Source: a virus
Reading direction: 5' to 3' (one strand)
Virus record (IMG/VR): IMGVR_UViG_3300022746_000019
Coordinates: 26,008-90,007 of that record
Length of the DNA: 64,000 nucleotides
Position numbers and translations under genes: made by a program
Shown: piece by piece, positions 13,939 through 20,796 of the stretch
Position numbering within the stretch: position 1 is the stretch's first letter
Layout: each line of letters starts with the position of its first letter
Notes under the pieces: generated by a model
What the model saw: the letters and a program-made list of their open reading frames with translations, nothing else
Databases searched by the model: none
Told to the model about the DNA's origin: nothing

Positions 13939-14199
13939 TTAGTACTTATTGCGATTAGCGCTGCACCATTCGCAGGTGCACCGGCCAACCCATACATGGC
14001 CGTACCGTTTCCACAGCTGGCGGTCTTCTTCTGTAGCCTGCTTTTGCGGTTTACCTCGACGAACCCAGGTTTCTTCTGAGTAATCAGGTTCCAGCGGAAT
14101 CTTCTTCTTTTCAACAGGCTTTTCGCATTTATGCGTCAAACCACGCCACCAAACTTTGCAGTCTGGGCACTTAACGGGGGTGTTTTCGTTTACTGTCAC
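13939..14199 (-). CDS. Zinc-finger protein, 86 aa
   Basis: There are two knuckles, VKCPDCKVWWRGLTHKC at the N-terminus (C-x2-C...C) and GRCTCEWC near the C-terminus, with a charged linker (PVEKKKIPLEPDYSEE). It is probably a nucleic-acid or protein-binding accessory of the recombination unit. It is followed by a 64-base gap before whiB that holds no gene and no clear promoter. Confidence 0.65.
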   Translation of the reverse strand: MTVNENTPVKCPDCKVWWRGLTHKCEKPVEKKKIPLEPDYSEETWVRRGKPQKQATEEDRQLWKRYGHVWVGRCTCEWCSANRNKY

Positions 14200-14201
14200 A
14201 A

Positions 14202-14516
14202 TTACTCCTCAAGGTTGTGCAGCAGTTCAAGGAAGTCGTTTTCTTCCAGAACCACATAGTTTTCATTGTTTAAGTGGAAACCAAATACCGGCACTCTGCC
14301 GTCAAGAATGGCTTCCTTGACTATCTTTTCCAGCTCTACGGCCTTTAGCGTGAACTGCGACTTTCCGGTCCACTTATGCTCAATAAGGAAGTCTTTAGAC
14401 CGTACATCGCCTTTGCGGCTCCAAAACGCGCCGCTGGCGGCGGTGCGCTGCCCTCCAAACGCCTTCTCAAGTCGTTTCTCGTGCTTTTGGGACTGCTTCT
14501 GGCCTTCAGACTTCAT
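14202..14516 (-). CDS. PD-(D/E)XK Holliday-junction-resolvase-like nuclease
   Basis: A 104-residue protein with the compact nuclease layout seen in many phages: an N-terminal helix with an acid (QKHEKRLEKAFGG), AASGAFWSRKGDVRS (Asp37), DFLIEHKWTGKS (Glu46-x-Lys48) and the strand RVPVFGFHL. It matches small archaeal-type resolvase and endonuclease relatives. Its ATG overlaps the RecA stop (TGATG), so it is co-translated with RecA. A second branched-DNA nuclease beside the RuvC-like one is notable but not rare in large phages. Confidence 0.75.
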   Translation of the reverse strand: MKSEGQKQSQKHEKRLEKAFGGQRTAASGAFWSRKGDVRSKDFLIEHKWTGKSQFTLKAVELEKIVKEAILDGRVPVFGFHLNNENYVVLEENDFLELLHNLEE

Positions 14517-15568
14517 CAGTCTTCCTCAACGACATATTTAGAACCGGCCCGGACCGTCTCCAAAACTTCCTTCTCCAAAGCCTCGCGGAGATCGAGTTCT
14601 TCGCGGATAGACGCTACAAGGGCGTCTGCGCCCTGCCATTGGCGCTCTGCGTACCGGTAGTACGCTCCAGCCCTGACAATGACCTTGTTCAAAATGCCCA
14701 ACGCGACAATCTCTTTAGCGAAGTCAAAACTTCCGGGGGCTACATGGCCACCGTCAGAAAAATAGAAATCCACATAAGCAGTCTGGGACGGCGGGGCAAT
14801 CTTGTTCTTAATAGTCCGGATCTTCATGGTCTGGCCGACGCGGCGCTTTTCCTGACCGCTACCTGCCTCAATCCAATCATCGCGCTTAATCTCTACGCGG
14901 GTAAAGGCCGCGTAGTCCTTGCCCTTACCACCCGGAGTAGTACGAGGGTCGCCGTACATGACGCCAACCTTATCGCGCCACTGGTTAATCATGATTCCGA
15001 TGAACGGGCGTTCATACTCTGTCAAACTGCGCTTTGAAGCGAGGCCTACCTTGCGAAAAAACTTGTTGGTGAGCATTGCGCCGCGACCAACCGTGAACTC
15101 GCCCATGTCCTTGTCGTCCTCGGCTCCTGGAACAAGCGCGGGCAGTGAGTCAATAACGACGCAGTCGACAGCCTTTGACTCAACAAAGTCAACTACGGCG
15201 TCGTAGGCCTCTTCCATAAGGTTGGTGGACACTACGAACACGCGGTTGGTATCAACCCCGCACAATTCAGCGTAGGACGGAACCCATTGTTCTGCGGCTA
15301 CCCATACGGTGGTAAATTCGGGATCGAGCGCCTGGTTAGCGGCAATAGTCTTCAATGCAAGGGCGGTCTTTCCGTTGCTGGCTTCGCCAATCAGTTCAAC
15401 CCATTGGTTGGTGGGCCAGCCGCCGCCAAGAATCACATCTACAGCCAATGATCCGCTGGTGATTCGACCAATCAAATCGTCCCGGATTTCAGACCCATTG
15501 ACAACTGTGTCTGGGCCAAACTTCTTGTTGATTTTGGCAATGACTTTTGCAAGGTCAGGATTTGTCAT
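14516..15568 (-). CDS. recA: RecA/UvsX-type recombinase
   Basis: A 350-residue strand-exchange ATPase. The Walker A motif reads GEASNGKT (61-68), the Walker B VVIDS (137-141), and MINQWRDKVGVMYGDP corresponds to the conserved RecA L1 region. The tail is acidic (VVEED), as in bacterial RecA. It pairs single-stranded DNA with duplex in recombination-dependent replication and repair. It sits with the nuclease genes and polymerase in one operon. Confidence 0.92.
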   Translation of the reverse strand: MTNPDLAKVIAKINKKFGPDTVVNGSEIRDDLIGRITSGSLAVDVILGGGWPTNQWVELIGEASNGKTALALKTIAANQALDPEFTTVWVAAEQWVPSYAELCGVDTNRVFVVSTNLMEEAYDAVVDFVESKAVDCVVIDSLPALVPGAEDDKDMGEFTVGRGAMLTNKFFRKVGLASKRSLTEYERPFIGIMINQWRDKVGVMYGDPRTTPGGKGKDYAAFTRVEIKRDDWIEAGSGQEKRRVGQTMKIRTIKNKIAPPSQTAYVDFYFSDGGHVAPGSFDFAKEIVALGILNKVIVRAGAYYRYAERQWQGADALVASIREELDLREALEKEVLETVRAGSKYVVEED

Positions 15569-15579
15569 GTTTACTCCGA

Positions 15580-15948
15580 TTAATCAATTCTACCGATGAT
15601 GGCGGTTGGGTTCCAACCACCAGTAGGGACCTGCTTTGCTGGCGCTGAGGCTCCACCGCCACTCCCAGTAATACCTACGGTTCCGGTGCCTGTCTGGGAA
15701 ATTGGGTACCCACAGTCATAGCAACGCGGGCGGGCTTCGGGAGAAGCGCTGCCGTAATTTCCACTGCCACATCCTGGGCAACGCGATGTATTAGTAGCGC
15801 TTGCTGGAAGACGCGGCGGGGCTGCCTGCTGCTCAACAGGTGCATACTGCTGCGCTGGCTGCTGGACTGGAGGAAGGTAAGGGGCTTGTGGCGCCTGAGT
15901 GGCTGGAGGGTTAGTAAGCCTCCGTGACCACCAATCTGAGTTAGTCAT
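15580..15948 (-). CDS. Pro/Gln-rich protein with zinc ribbon
   Basis: A 122-residue protein with a long extended segment of P, Q and A (TQAPQAPYLPPVQQPAQQYA), then a zinc ribbon made of RCPGCGSGNYG and RCYDCGYPIS. The remainder is Gly- and Ala-rich. This combination is common in actinophage genes near recA but has no assigned role to my knowledge. It overlaps the 154-aa gene by eight bases. Confidence 0.65.
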   Translation of the reverse strand: MTNSDWWSRRLTNPPATQAPQAPYLPPVQQPAQQYAPVEQQAAPPRLPASATNTSRCPGCGSGNYGSASPEARPRCYDCGYPISQTGTGTVGITGSGGGASAPAKQVPTGGWNPTAIIGRID

Positions 15949-16405
15949 CGAATGAATCCTTCATAGTACTTCCTACAAGACCGGGGTTCTTAATAATCCC
16001 AATCTCCAAGGCGGCTGAAAACGCGGCGTACAAGGCTGCGTAGGACAACGAGCTGTAGACATCGCTCAACATATCAACAATCTCTTCCTTCTCAGCATCC
16101 TGCATATCAGATTCGGAAAGAAAAATGTTCTTGCTGACCTCCATCGTGGCTTTGGCATTGATTTCTGACATCAAGGTGATGAAGTCAAGGTAAGGATCGA
16201 CGCGTTCGCGGCGAATCTCGCTAGCCATGAGCTCGGTAGTTTCTCCCTCAGAACTTGCCGGAAGGAGCCCGAAAGCTTTTGCAACAGTCTCTGGTGATGA
16301 AACCTCGGTATCATAAAGGTACCAACGGGCAATAGTTGCAACAGAAACTGCCGTGTAATCAACTTTCTTAGCCGGCTCGGTCTTGCCCCAAAACTTCCAC
16401 TTCAC
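15941..16405 (-). CDS. Hypothetical protein, 154 aa
   Basis: I choose the GTG at 16405, which overlaps the polymerase stop by four bases (GTGA) and has GGGGAG eight bases upstream; an ATG at 16420 would add five residues. The protein is helical and acidic (ETVAKAFGLLPASSEGE, DMQDAEKEEIVDMLSD) with a hydrophobic helix near the end (LSYAALYAAFSAALEIGI). Position between polymerase and RecA suggests a replication accessory. Confidence 0.65.
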   Translation of the reverse strand: MKWKFWGKTEPAKKVDYTAVSVATIARWYLYDTEVSSPETVAKAFGLLPASSEGETTELMASEIRRERVDPYLDFITLMSEINAKATMEVSKNIFLSESDMQDAEKEEIVDMLSDVYSSLSYAALYAAFSAALEIGIIKNPGLVGSTMKDSFDD

Positions 16406-18381
16406 TTTGCTTCTCCCCATCGCTGAACAATCTTTACATCTGCCACAAGCGGAACGCTGAGCACATCAATTCCTTCCATAGCGGTTCTAATGGCTTCAGC
16501 GGTTTCCTCAGCCACATGGTCTGGTGCAAGGGTGACAATTTCGTCATGCACAGTGAGAATCATCCTAGCATCTTCTGGAATCATCTTATGCGCCCGCACC
16601 ATGGCAATCTTAATAATGTCGGCTGCCGTACCCTGGATGCGGGTGTTGAACGCCTGCCGTTCTGCGGATGCCTTTAGTTGGGTATCCGACGAAGTGATGT
16701 CTGGGAGATACCGGCGCCTGCCGGTGATTGTGTTAACAAACGCGGGCTTTCGGTTGCGGGTAACAGTGAGCACCTTGCTGCGGTACTTATTTACCGCCTG
16801 AAACTCTCGGCTGAACTTGGTCAGGAGCTCCTTGGCTTCGGTTGTGGAGCAACCAATCTGACGGGCAATCTTGTCTGGTCCCACGCCGTAGGCCATGGAC
16901 AGAACTAGGACTTTGCCGGCTTTTCGGTCAACTCCCACGGTGTCGCCCACGGTGGTGTAAATGTCTCGACCTTCAAGGTAGTTAGCCACCATGATAGGGT
17001 CTTGGGAGAGCGACGCAATAACTCTAGGTTCAATCTGTGAGTAGTCCGCGACAATAAGTTTGTAGCCTTCAGGCGCGTAGAACAGGTTACGGATAGCCTT
17101 CCCGTGAGCCGTGCTAGGAGATGGTACATTCTGAAGATTAGGGTTGCGGCTGCTGAAGCGGCCCGTTTCCGCACCATGCTGAACAAAGTCACAGTGAATC
17201 CTTCCGTTAATAAGCAGGCTGTCCTTGTGCTCAATCTTCGACTTACCGCTGCTAGTCCGGACAACATCGCCTCCCAGATAGGGGACGACATAGGTTCCGT
17301 GCAACTTGTTCAAGTCTGCGTACTTGAGAAGGGCGTCTACTAGAGGGTCTTGGTTCTTGTAGGCCTCTAGGGCTTCTGCGGACACCGAATAATCAGACAG
17401 GCTCAATGCTTGGCCGGCCTTGTCCTTCTCGTAGCCCTTATTAGTGAGCAGTTTTGGCTTAAGGCCTCTACCGCCCGCATCCTTTGAGGAGTAAAGCAAA
17501 TCCTGCTTCTCGGCGTTGGAATTGATGTTGAACACGCGACCAGCAATGCGGTAAATATCCGCCCTAGCCTGCTCAATCTCCTTCTCCAAGTTCTCGCTGA
17601 GCAACCCGAGAGACTCGGTGTCTATGGGAGCTCCTGTGAGTTTCATATCGCACAGAACCTCAAGCACATCCATCTCTAGGTTGAATACTCGATCCAGCTC
17701 GTACTGCTCAATCTTGGGGGCGAGGACCTTCCACAGAAGGAAGGTGTACTTGGAGTCAAGGTAGGCGTACTTGGCGACTTCGTTGAACGAATAGACCTCG
17801 ACCTCTTTGCCGACTCCCTTCGCCATTTCGTAGCCAAACTCGCGCTTCAAACAATCGGCAAGGCCGCACTTGTTCTTGTTGCGGTTGTCCGTAATGAACG
17901 ACGCAATCATGGTGTCAAAGTAAGGACCGACCGGAACACGGCCTCCGTAGTACTTTGCCACGGAGGTGAGATCAAACAACAAGTTGTGACCAATGGTCAG
18001 AATCTCGCTGTTGAACATCAGGGGCTCAAGTACGGCAAATACTTCCCCTGGGAACAATTGGGCGGGCGGATCAGAAAAGACCTTGGTGGCCTTCTTGATG
18101 TCCCTAGAGTAATCGAACTCACGGGCCTTCAAACCTTTGTCAACGCGAGCCTGACCTTGGCCAGTAAGAGGGTAAACGACATCAAGGAGTTCGCCGTTTG
18201 GGTGTCCCATAGGAATTACATCACAGCGGCCATGAGTAGCTAGGGTAATCCACAAGACCTCATTCACCGGGGTATCGCCGCGCCGGTCTCCTACGGTTTC
18301 AACATCGTAGGCAAATGCGTCTTGAGTAAGATAAAACGCAACCATGTCTTCAAGTTGCTGCTTAGTAGTAATTATGTTCAT
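16402..18381 (-). CDS. polA: Family A DNA polymerase with 3'-5' exonuclease
   Basis: A 659-residue replicative polymerase with no 5'-3' exonuclease domain. Exonuclease motifs: FAYDVETVG (Asp26, Glu28), GHNLLFDLTS (about 131-140) and YAYLDSKYTF (206-213). Polymerase: TGRFSSRNPNLQNVP (406-420), motif A VADYSQIEPRV (Asp446), motif B R486...K490...Y498-G499, motif C VHDEIV (His611-Asp612-Glu613, within one residue). The residue matching E. coli Phe762 is Leu494, a choice found in many environmental phage polymerases and linked in virioplankton surveys to slower or temperate lifestyles. The ATG has GGAG upstream; a 12-bp hairpin separates it from the preceding gene. Confidence 0.95.
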   Translation of the reverse strand: MNIITTKQQLEDMVAFYLTQDAFAYDVETVGDRRGDTPVNEVLWITLATHGRCDVIPMGHPNGELLDVVYPLTGQGQARVDKGLKAREFDYSRDIKKATKVFSDPPAQLFPGEVFAVLEPLMFNSEILTIGHNLLFDLTSVAKYYGGRVPVGPYFDTMIASFITDNRNKNKCGLADCLKREFGYEMAKGVGKEVEVYSFNEVAKYAYLDSKYTFLLWKVLAPKIEQYELDRVFNLEMDVLEVLCDMKLTGAPIDTESLGLLSENLEKEIEQARADIYRIAGRVFNINSNAEKQDLLYSSKDAGGRGLKPKLLTNKGYEKDKAGQALSLSDYSVSAEALEAYKNQDPLVDALLKYADLNKLHGTYVVPYLGGDVVRTSSGKSKIEHKDSLLINGRIHCDFVQHGAETGRFSSRNPNLQNVPSPSTAHGKAIRNLFYAPEGYKLIVADYSQIEPRVIASLSQDPIMVANYLEGRDIYTTVGDTVGVDRKAGKVLVLSMAYGVGPDKIARQIGCSTTEAKELLTKFSREFQAVNKYRSKVLTVTRNRKPAFVNTITGRRRYLPDITSSDTQLKASAERQAFNTRIQGTAADIIKIAMVRAHKMIPEDARMILTVHDEIVTLAPDHVAEETAEAIRTAMEGIDVLSVPLVADVKIVQRWGEAK

Positions 18382-18396
18382 ACCGTCTCCAAAGAT

Positions 18397-18427
18397 GCCT
18401 AGAGGCCGCTTATCACGGCCTCTAGGC
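18397..18427 (-). terminator. 12-bp hairpin between SSB-like gene and polymerase
   Basis: GCCTAGAGGCCG and CGGCCTCTAGGC pair perfectly with a seven-base loop. On the minus strand only ATCTTT follows before the polymerase ribosome site (GGAG), so the U-tract is weak. It may act as a partial terminator lowering polymerase expression relative to the upstream single-strand DNA-binding gene, or as a processing or stability element. Confidence 0.6.
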
Positions 18428-18435
18428 TAGTTCTT

Positions 18436-19110
18436 TTAGGAAAGGGCTTCCGCCACATCCAACAATTCCGCAACAGTGTGGGTCTTGATGGAGTCAGAGG
18501 TGAAGGGCTCAAACTCAGCGAGCTGGGCTTCAACTTCTTCGGGATTGAGTCCCCAATCTTCGCCAAGATCACGAGACTTGACAGAAAGGAGAGTGTACTG
18601 AGTCGACTGCATCTTTCCGGTGCGATTAATCGACCAGAAGTTCTTGTTGAGCGGTCCCTGGGGGGAGAACTCGGCGGCATGCAGGGTCTTGTACAAGCGA
18701 GGGCTTGCAATGAGCATCTGGCGCTGCGGGGTTCCGTCGACAAACACAACAACGCTGAATGCGGTCTTGCGTTCGGGGCGATCCTGCAACTTGACGCAGA
18801 GAGGGCAGTTTGGACCAGTGCAGACGTATGAACGACGGCCTTCGGTCTTCTGCTTCAGGAAGTGCTGCGAGTAAGTGGCAAACGGTCCACTCTTATCAAT
18901 GAACTTGAGCAGCTGGTACTGCTCGCTGTGCTTGAACTCGATAGGGAAATCGCCACCCGTAGGGGCGTTCTGTGCATCTGCATCGGCCCAGCCGGAGCCG
19001 ACGCCAGTGCTTGCTGATGGTGCCGAGGCAGCGGCGGGCCGCTCGTCGACATTAAATGCGTCCTCTTCAGTGAGGTACTTTTCAGTTCGGGCTACGCCCA
19101 TTGTTATCAT
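18436..19110 (-). CDS. Probable single-strand DNA-binding protein
   Basis: A 224-residue protein. After a disordered N-terminus (RPAAASAPSASTG) come a beta-rich region and a metal knuckle SYVCTGPNCPLC, then KTAFSVVVFVDG and basic-aromatic strands (NFWSINRTGKMQ). The C-terminal part is acidic (NPEEVEAQLAEFEPF). Zinc plus OB-like strands plus an acidic tail is the layout of gp32-type proteins, and the gene lies beside the polymerase. I do not see a diagnostic motif, so the name is an inference. The ATG at 19110 overlaps the upstream TGA; an ATG at 19101 has better spacing to AAGGA. Confidence 0.6.
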   Translation of the reverse strand: MITMGVARTEKYLTEEDAFNVDERPAAASAPSASTGVGSGWADADAQNAPTGGDFPIEFKHSEQYQLLKFIDKSGPFATYSQHFLKQKTEGRRSYVCTGPNCPLCVKLQDRPERKTAFSVVVFVDGTPQRQMLIASPRLYKTLHAAEFSPQGPLNKNFWSINRTGKMQSTQYTLLSVKSRDLGEDWGLNPEEVEAQLAEFEPFTSDSIKTHTVAELLDVAEALS

Positions 19111-19583
19111 TCCTTAGTTGCATTGTTTGCAGTTTCATTTGCGAGGATTTTGGTCCACGCCTCGCCAATGTCAGTGGTGACTTGGCGGTTCGATACCCAG
19201 TCTACACGAGACACTGACAGAATGCCAGCGCGGTCAAAGATGTCCACGACAGCGTCAATCATTGGCTTGGTGTAGAGCCGCCTTCCGGCGACCTCCTTGC
19301 CGTGCGAGCCTACCACAGAGGGCATTCGGTACGGGGAATTCGGAAGGCGACCTTCCTTCATCCAGAGCCGGACTGTTGGAAGAGGTCTACCGATGGCAGC
19401 GGCTAGCGTGCCTAAGGTATACATTTCAACATCTTTGCCATTAGGCAAAGTCTTTTTGTATGAGCGGGCTTCCCACTTGGGTTCAACCTTTTGCTTAGCC
19501 AAGTATTCTTGACGAGCCTTAGGGCGAACTCCGGGGTAGATGTCATCCAACCCCGAAAAAGTCTGCTCAATGAAATCGGACAT
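19107..19583 (-). CDS. MerR-like helix-turn-helix protein
   Basis: A 158-residue protein. MYTLGTLAAAIGRPLPTVRL is a MerR/excisionase-type helix-turn-helix (sheltered TLAAAIG then PTVRLW), followed by a wing (EGRLPNSPYR) and GRRLYTKPM, the usual second wing or helix start. It is probably a transcription or replication control protein rather than an excisionase, as no integrase is seen. It precedes the SSB-like gene with a four-base overlap. Confidence 0.75.
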   Translation of the reverse strand: MSDFIEQTFSGLDDIYPGVRPKARQEYLAKQKVEPKWEARSYKKTLPNGKDVEMYTLGTLAAAIGRPLPTVRLWMKEGRLPNSPYRMPSVVGSHGKEVAGRRLYTKPMIDAVVDIFDRAGILSVSRVDWVSNRQVTTDIGEAWTKILANETANNATKE

Positions 19584-19984
19584 TAAAGTGACTGCACCTG
19601 TGAGGTGTACTGGGGGCAGTAGGCCGCCACAGAAACGCCGATGATGTACCCGACTGCTTCCTGCGAAGCAGAAGTTGTGAAGTTGCCGCTGTTTGCAAGT
19701 GCAGCAATGAGATCATAGACGGTGACGCCCTGATCGAGTGCATCGCAAACCTGATGACCAATCTGAATCAAAAGGGTGTCGCTGCTTGAGTCAATGTACT
19801 GGTTGCCAAGATCATGAAGAGTGGCAAGGTACACGCCGTCAATTCCGGTGTCGGTGTTGGACGAACCGGATGTATCAGACTGAGTTTCAGTTACGGTGAC
19901 TGTCGGCTGTGCGGTGTTTGAGCTTCCGCAGGCCGTCAGGGCAAACGCTGCTACGAGCGCGAGTGCTAGTGCTTTGAGTTTCAT
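19583..19984 (-). CDS. DUF732-type lipoprotein
   Basis: A 133-residue secreted lipoprotein. It has signal sequence MKLKALALALVAAFALTAC with lipobox LTAC (Cys19 would be lipidated), then a Thr/Ser-rich stalk, then a domain with YLATLHDLG, GHQVCDALDQG and AAYCPQYTSQ. The two cysteines, the 'G..vC..l..G' element and the terminal 'yCP' match DUF732 proteins of mycobacteria and relatives. It would be anchored on the outer face of the host membrane. Phage lipoproteins can block superinfection, but its place inside the replication operon gives no clue. Confidence 0.8.
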   Translation of the reverse strand: MKLKALALALVAAFALTACGSSNTAQPTVTVTETQSDTSGSSNTDTGIDGVYLATLHDLGNQYIDSSSDTLLIQIGHQVCDALDQGVTVYDLIAALANSGNFTTSASQEAVGYIIGVSVAAYCPQYTSQVQSL

Positions 19985-19995
19985 ATCTTCTCCCG

Positions 19996-20403
19996 TTAAA
20001 TAATGAAGGCGTAGGAAACCTTCGACGGAAACATAGCATCGATGTCATCTTCCGTCAATTCGCCCTTATAGAACGCCGCCATAATGGCTTCTTCGTTGAG
20101 TGTGGGGATGAATTCGAGGCAGTCCTCGATGATGTCCTTGTCAGTAAGGATTTTTTCGGCAGTCTCCATATCCAGAGACTTCGATACGCGGCGCTGATTA
20201 GTCAGGGCCTTGACGCCGCTTACCGGATCGTCAATTTCAAGGACTTGATGGCCGCGGCCGTCAACTTCGCCGAGTTCTGTAACGGCCTTCTGAAGTGCTT
20301 TCTTCAGCTCATTCTGCCTAGCAGTTAGCAAAGTCATCTGTTCTTTGATTGCAACATACTGGCGAATGTCATCGACCAGTGCGTCGGAATTTGCCTTTTC
20401 CAT
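19996..20403 (-). CDS. Hypothetical coiled-coil protein, 135 aa
   Basis: The N-terminus is a predicted coiled coil (VAIKEQMTLLTARQNELK), then a beta segment (GRGHQVLEIDD) and a helical acidic end (ELTEDDIDAMFPSK). This is a frequent but uncharacterised phage replication-region layout. Its ribosome site sits in the loop of a small hairpin (20404-20425). Confidence 0.65.
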   Translation of the reverse strand: MEKANSDALVDDIRQYVAIKEQMTLLTARQNELKKALQKAVTELGEVDGRGHQVLEIDDPVSGVKALTNQRRVSKSLDMETAEKILTDKDIIEDCLEFIPTLNEEAIMAAFYKGELTEDDIDAMFPSKVSYAFII

Positions 20404-20425
20404 GGCACCCCTTTCCTTGGGTGCC
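20404..20425 (-). promoter_or_regulatory. Hairpin with the ribosome site in its loop
   Basis: GGCACCC and GGGTGCC pair perfectly (7 bp); on the minus strand the loop is AAGGAAAG, the ribosome site for the ATG that follows the stem immediately. Displaying the site in a loop may help or gate initiation of the 135-aa gene. No partner protein or ligand is visible. Confidence 0.4.
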
Positions 20426-20441
20426 CAAAGGCTATAGCCGA

Positions 20442-20600
20442 CTATTCGGCTTTGTCAACCTGGCTGATGTAGTCTTCCAACGCCTTGATAATTACGCTGG
20501 TAACGGTGACGCCTTCAATGGCCGCCTTGTTCTGTACGGCAAGCCACAAATCGTCAGAAACGCGCAGCGTGCGCGTGGGCGTTTTGGGTGCATTAGGCAT
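20442..20600 (-). CDS. Ribbon-helix-helix protein, 52 aa
   Basis: Start at the ATG at 20600; earlier in-frame GTG starts would overlap the FmdB-type gene. PTRTLRVSDDLWLAVQNKA then GVTVTSVIIKALEDYI is a ribbon-helix-helix (Arc/CopG) fold: one beta strand for the DNA major groove and two helices for dimerisation. It may repress its own operon. No ribosome site is visible; TATAAT lies seven bases before the ATG, so a leaderless message is possible. Confidence 0.7.
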   Translation of the reverse strand: MPNAPKTPTRTLRVSDDLWLAVQNKAAIEGVTVTSVIIKALEDYISQVDKAE

Positions 20601-20607
20601 AGGTGTA

Positions 20608-20613
20608 ATTATA
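20608..20613 (-). promoter_or_regulatory. -10 element (TATAAT) before the ribbon-helix-helix gene
   Basis: Perfect TATAAT on the minus strand inside the motif GTATAATTA, seven bases before the ATG at 20600. No -35 is found. The same nine bases recur before two structural genes (46334-46342 and 50510-50518). Transcription would begin at or next to the start codon. Confidence 0.4.
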
Positions 20614-20619
20614 CTTACT

Positions 20620-20796
20620 TTAGCGGGAGTCTGTGGAGTAAAACCCGCCACCCTTAAATGCCACAGGCGTGGGCTCCCAGAGCCTTTGCGTCAGGAGCCC
20701 ACACGCAGGGCAGATTGGGACCTCCTCGTTGTCATGGATAGACCGGGTAACCTCTAACACCTCGGAACAACCGAGGCACTTGTACACGTATCTCAT
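20620..20796 (-). CDS. FmdB-type zinc-ribbon protein, 58 aa
   Basis: Found by reading the gap. MRYVYKCLGCSEVLEV, then PICPACGLLT and VAFKGGGFYSTDSR. The order 'Y.Y.C..C', 'CP.CG' and terminal 'FKG.GFY.TD.R' is the FmdB regulatory-family zinc ribbon, common as a small unassigned bacterial gene. The start overlaps the SNF2 stop by four bases (ATGA). It may bind nucleic acid; the function of the family is poorly known. Confidence 0.8.
   Translation of the reverse strand: MRYVYKCLGCSEVLEVTRSIHDNEEVPICPACGLLTQRLWEPTPVAFKGGGFYSTDSR

Noticed and set aside
19107-19583. Excisionase with a nearby integrase
   Set aside because: A MerR/excisionase-type helix-turn-helix is present, but no recombinase or attachment repeat is seen in the window.
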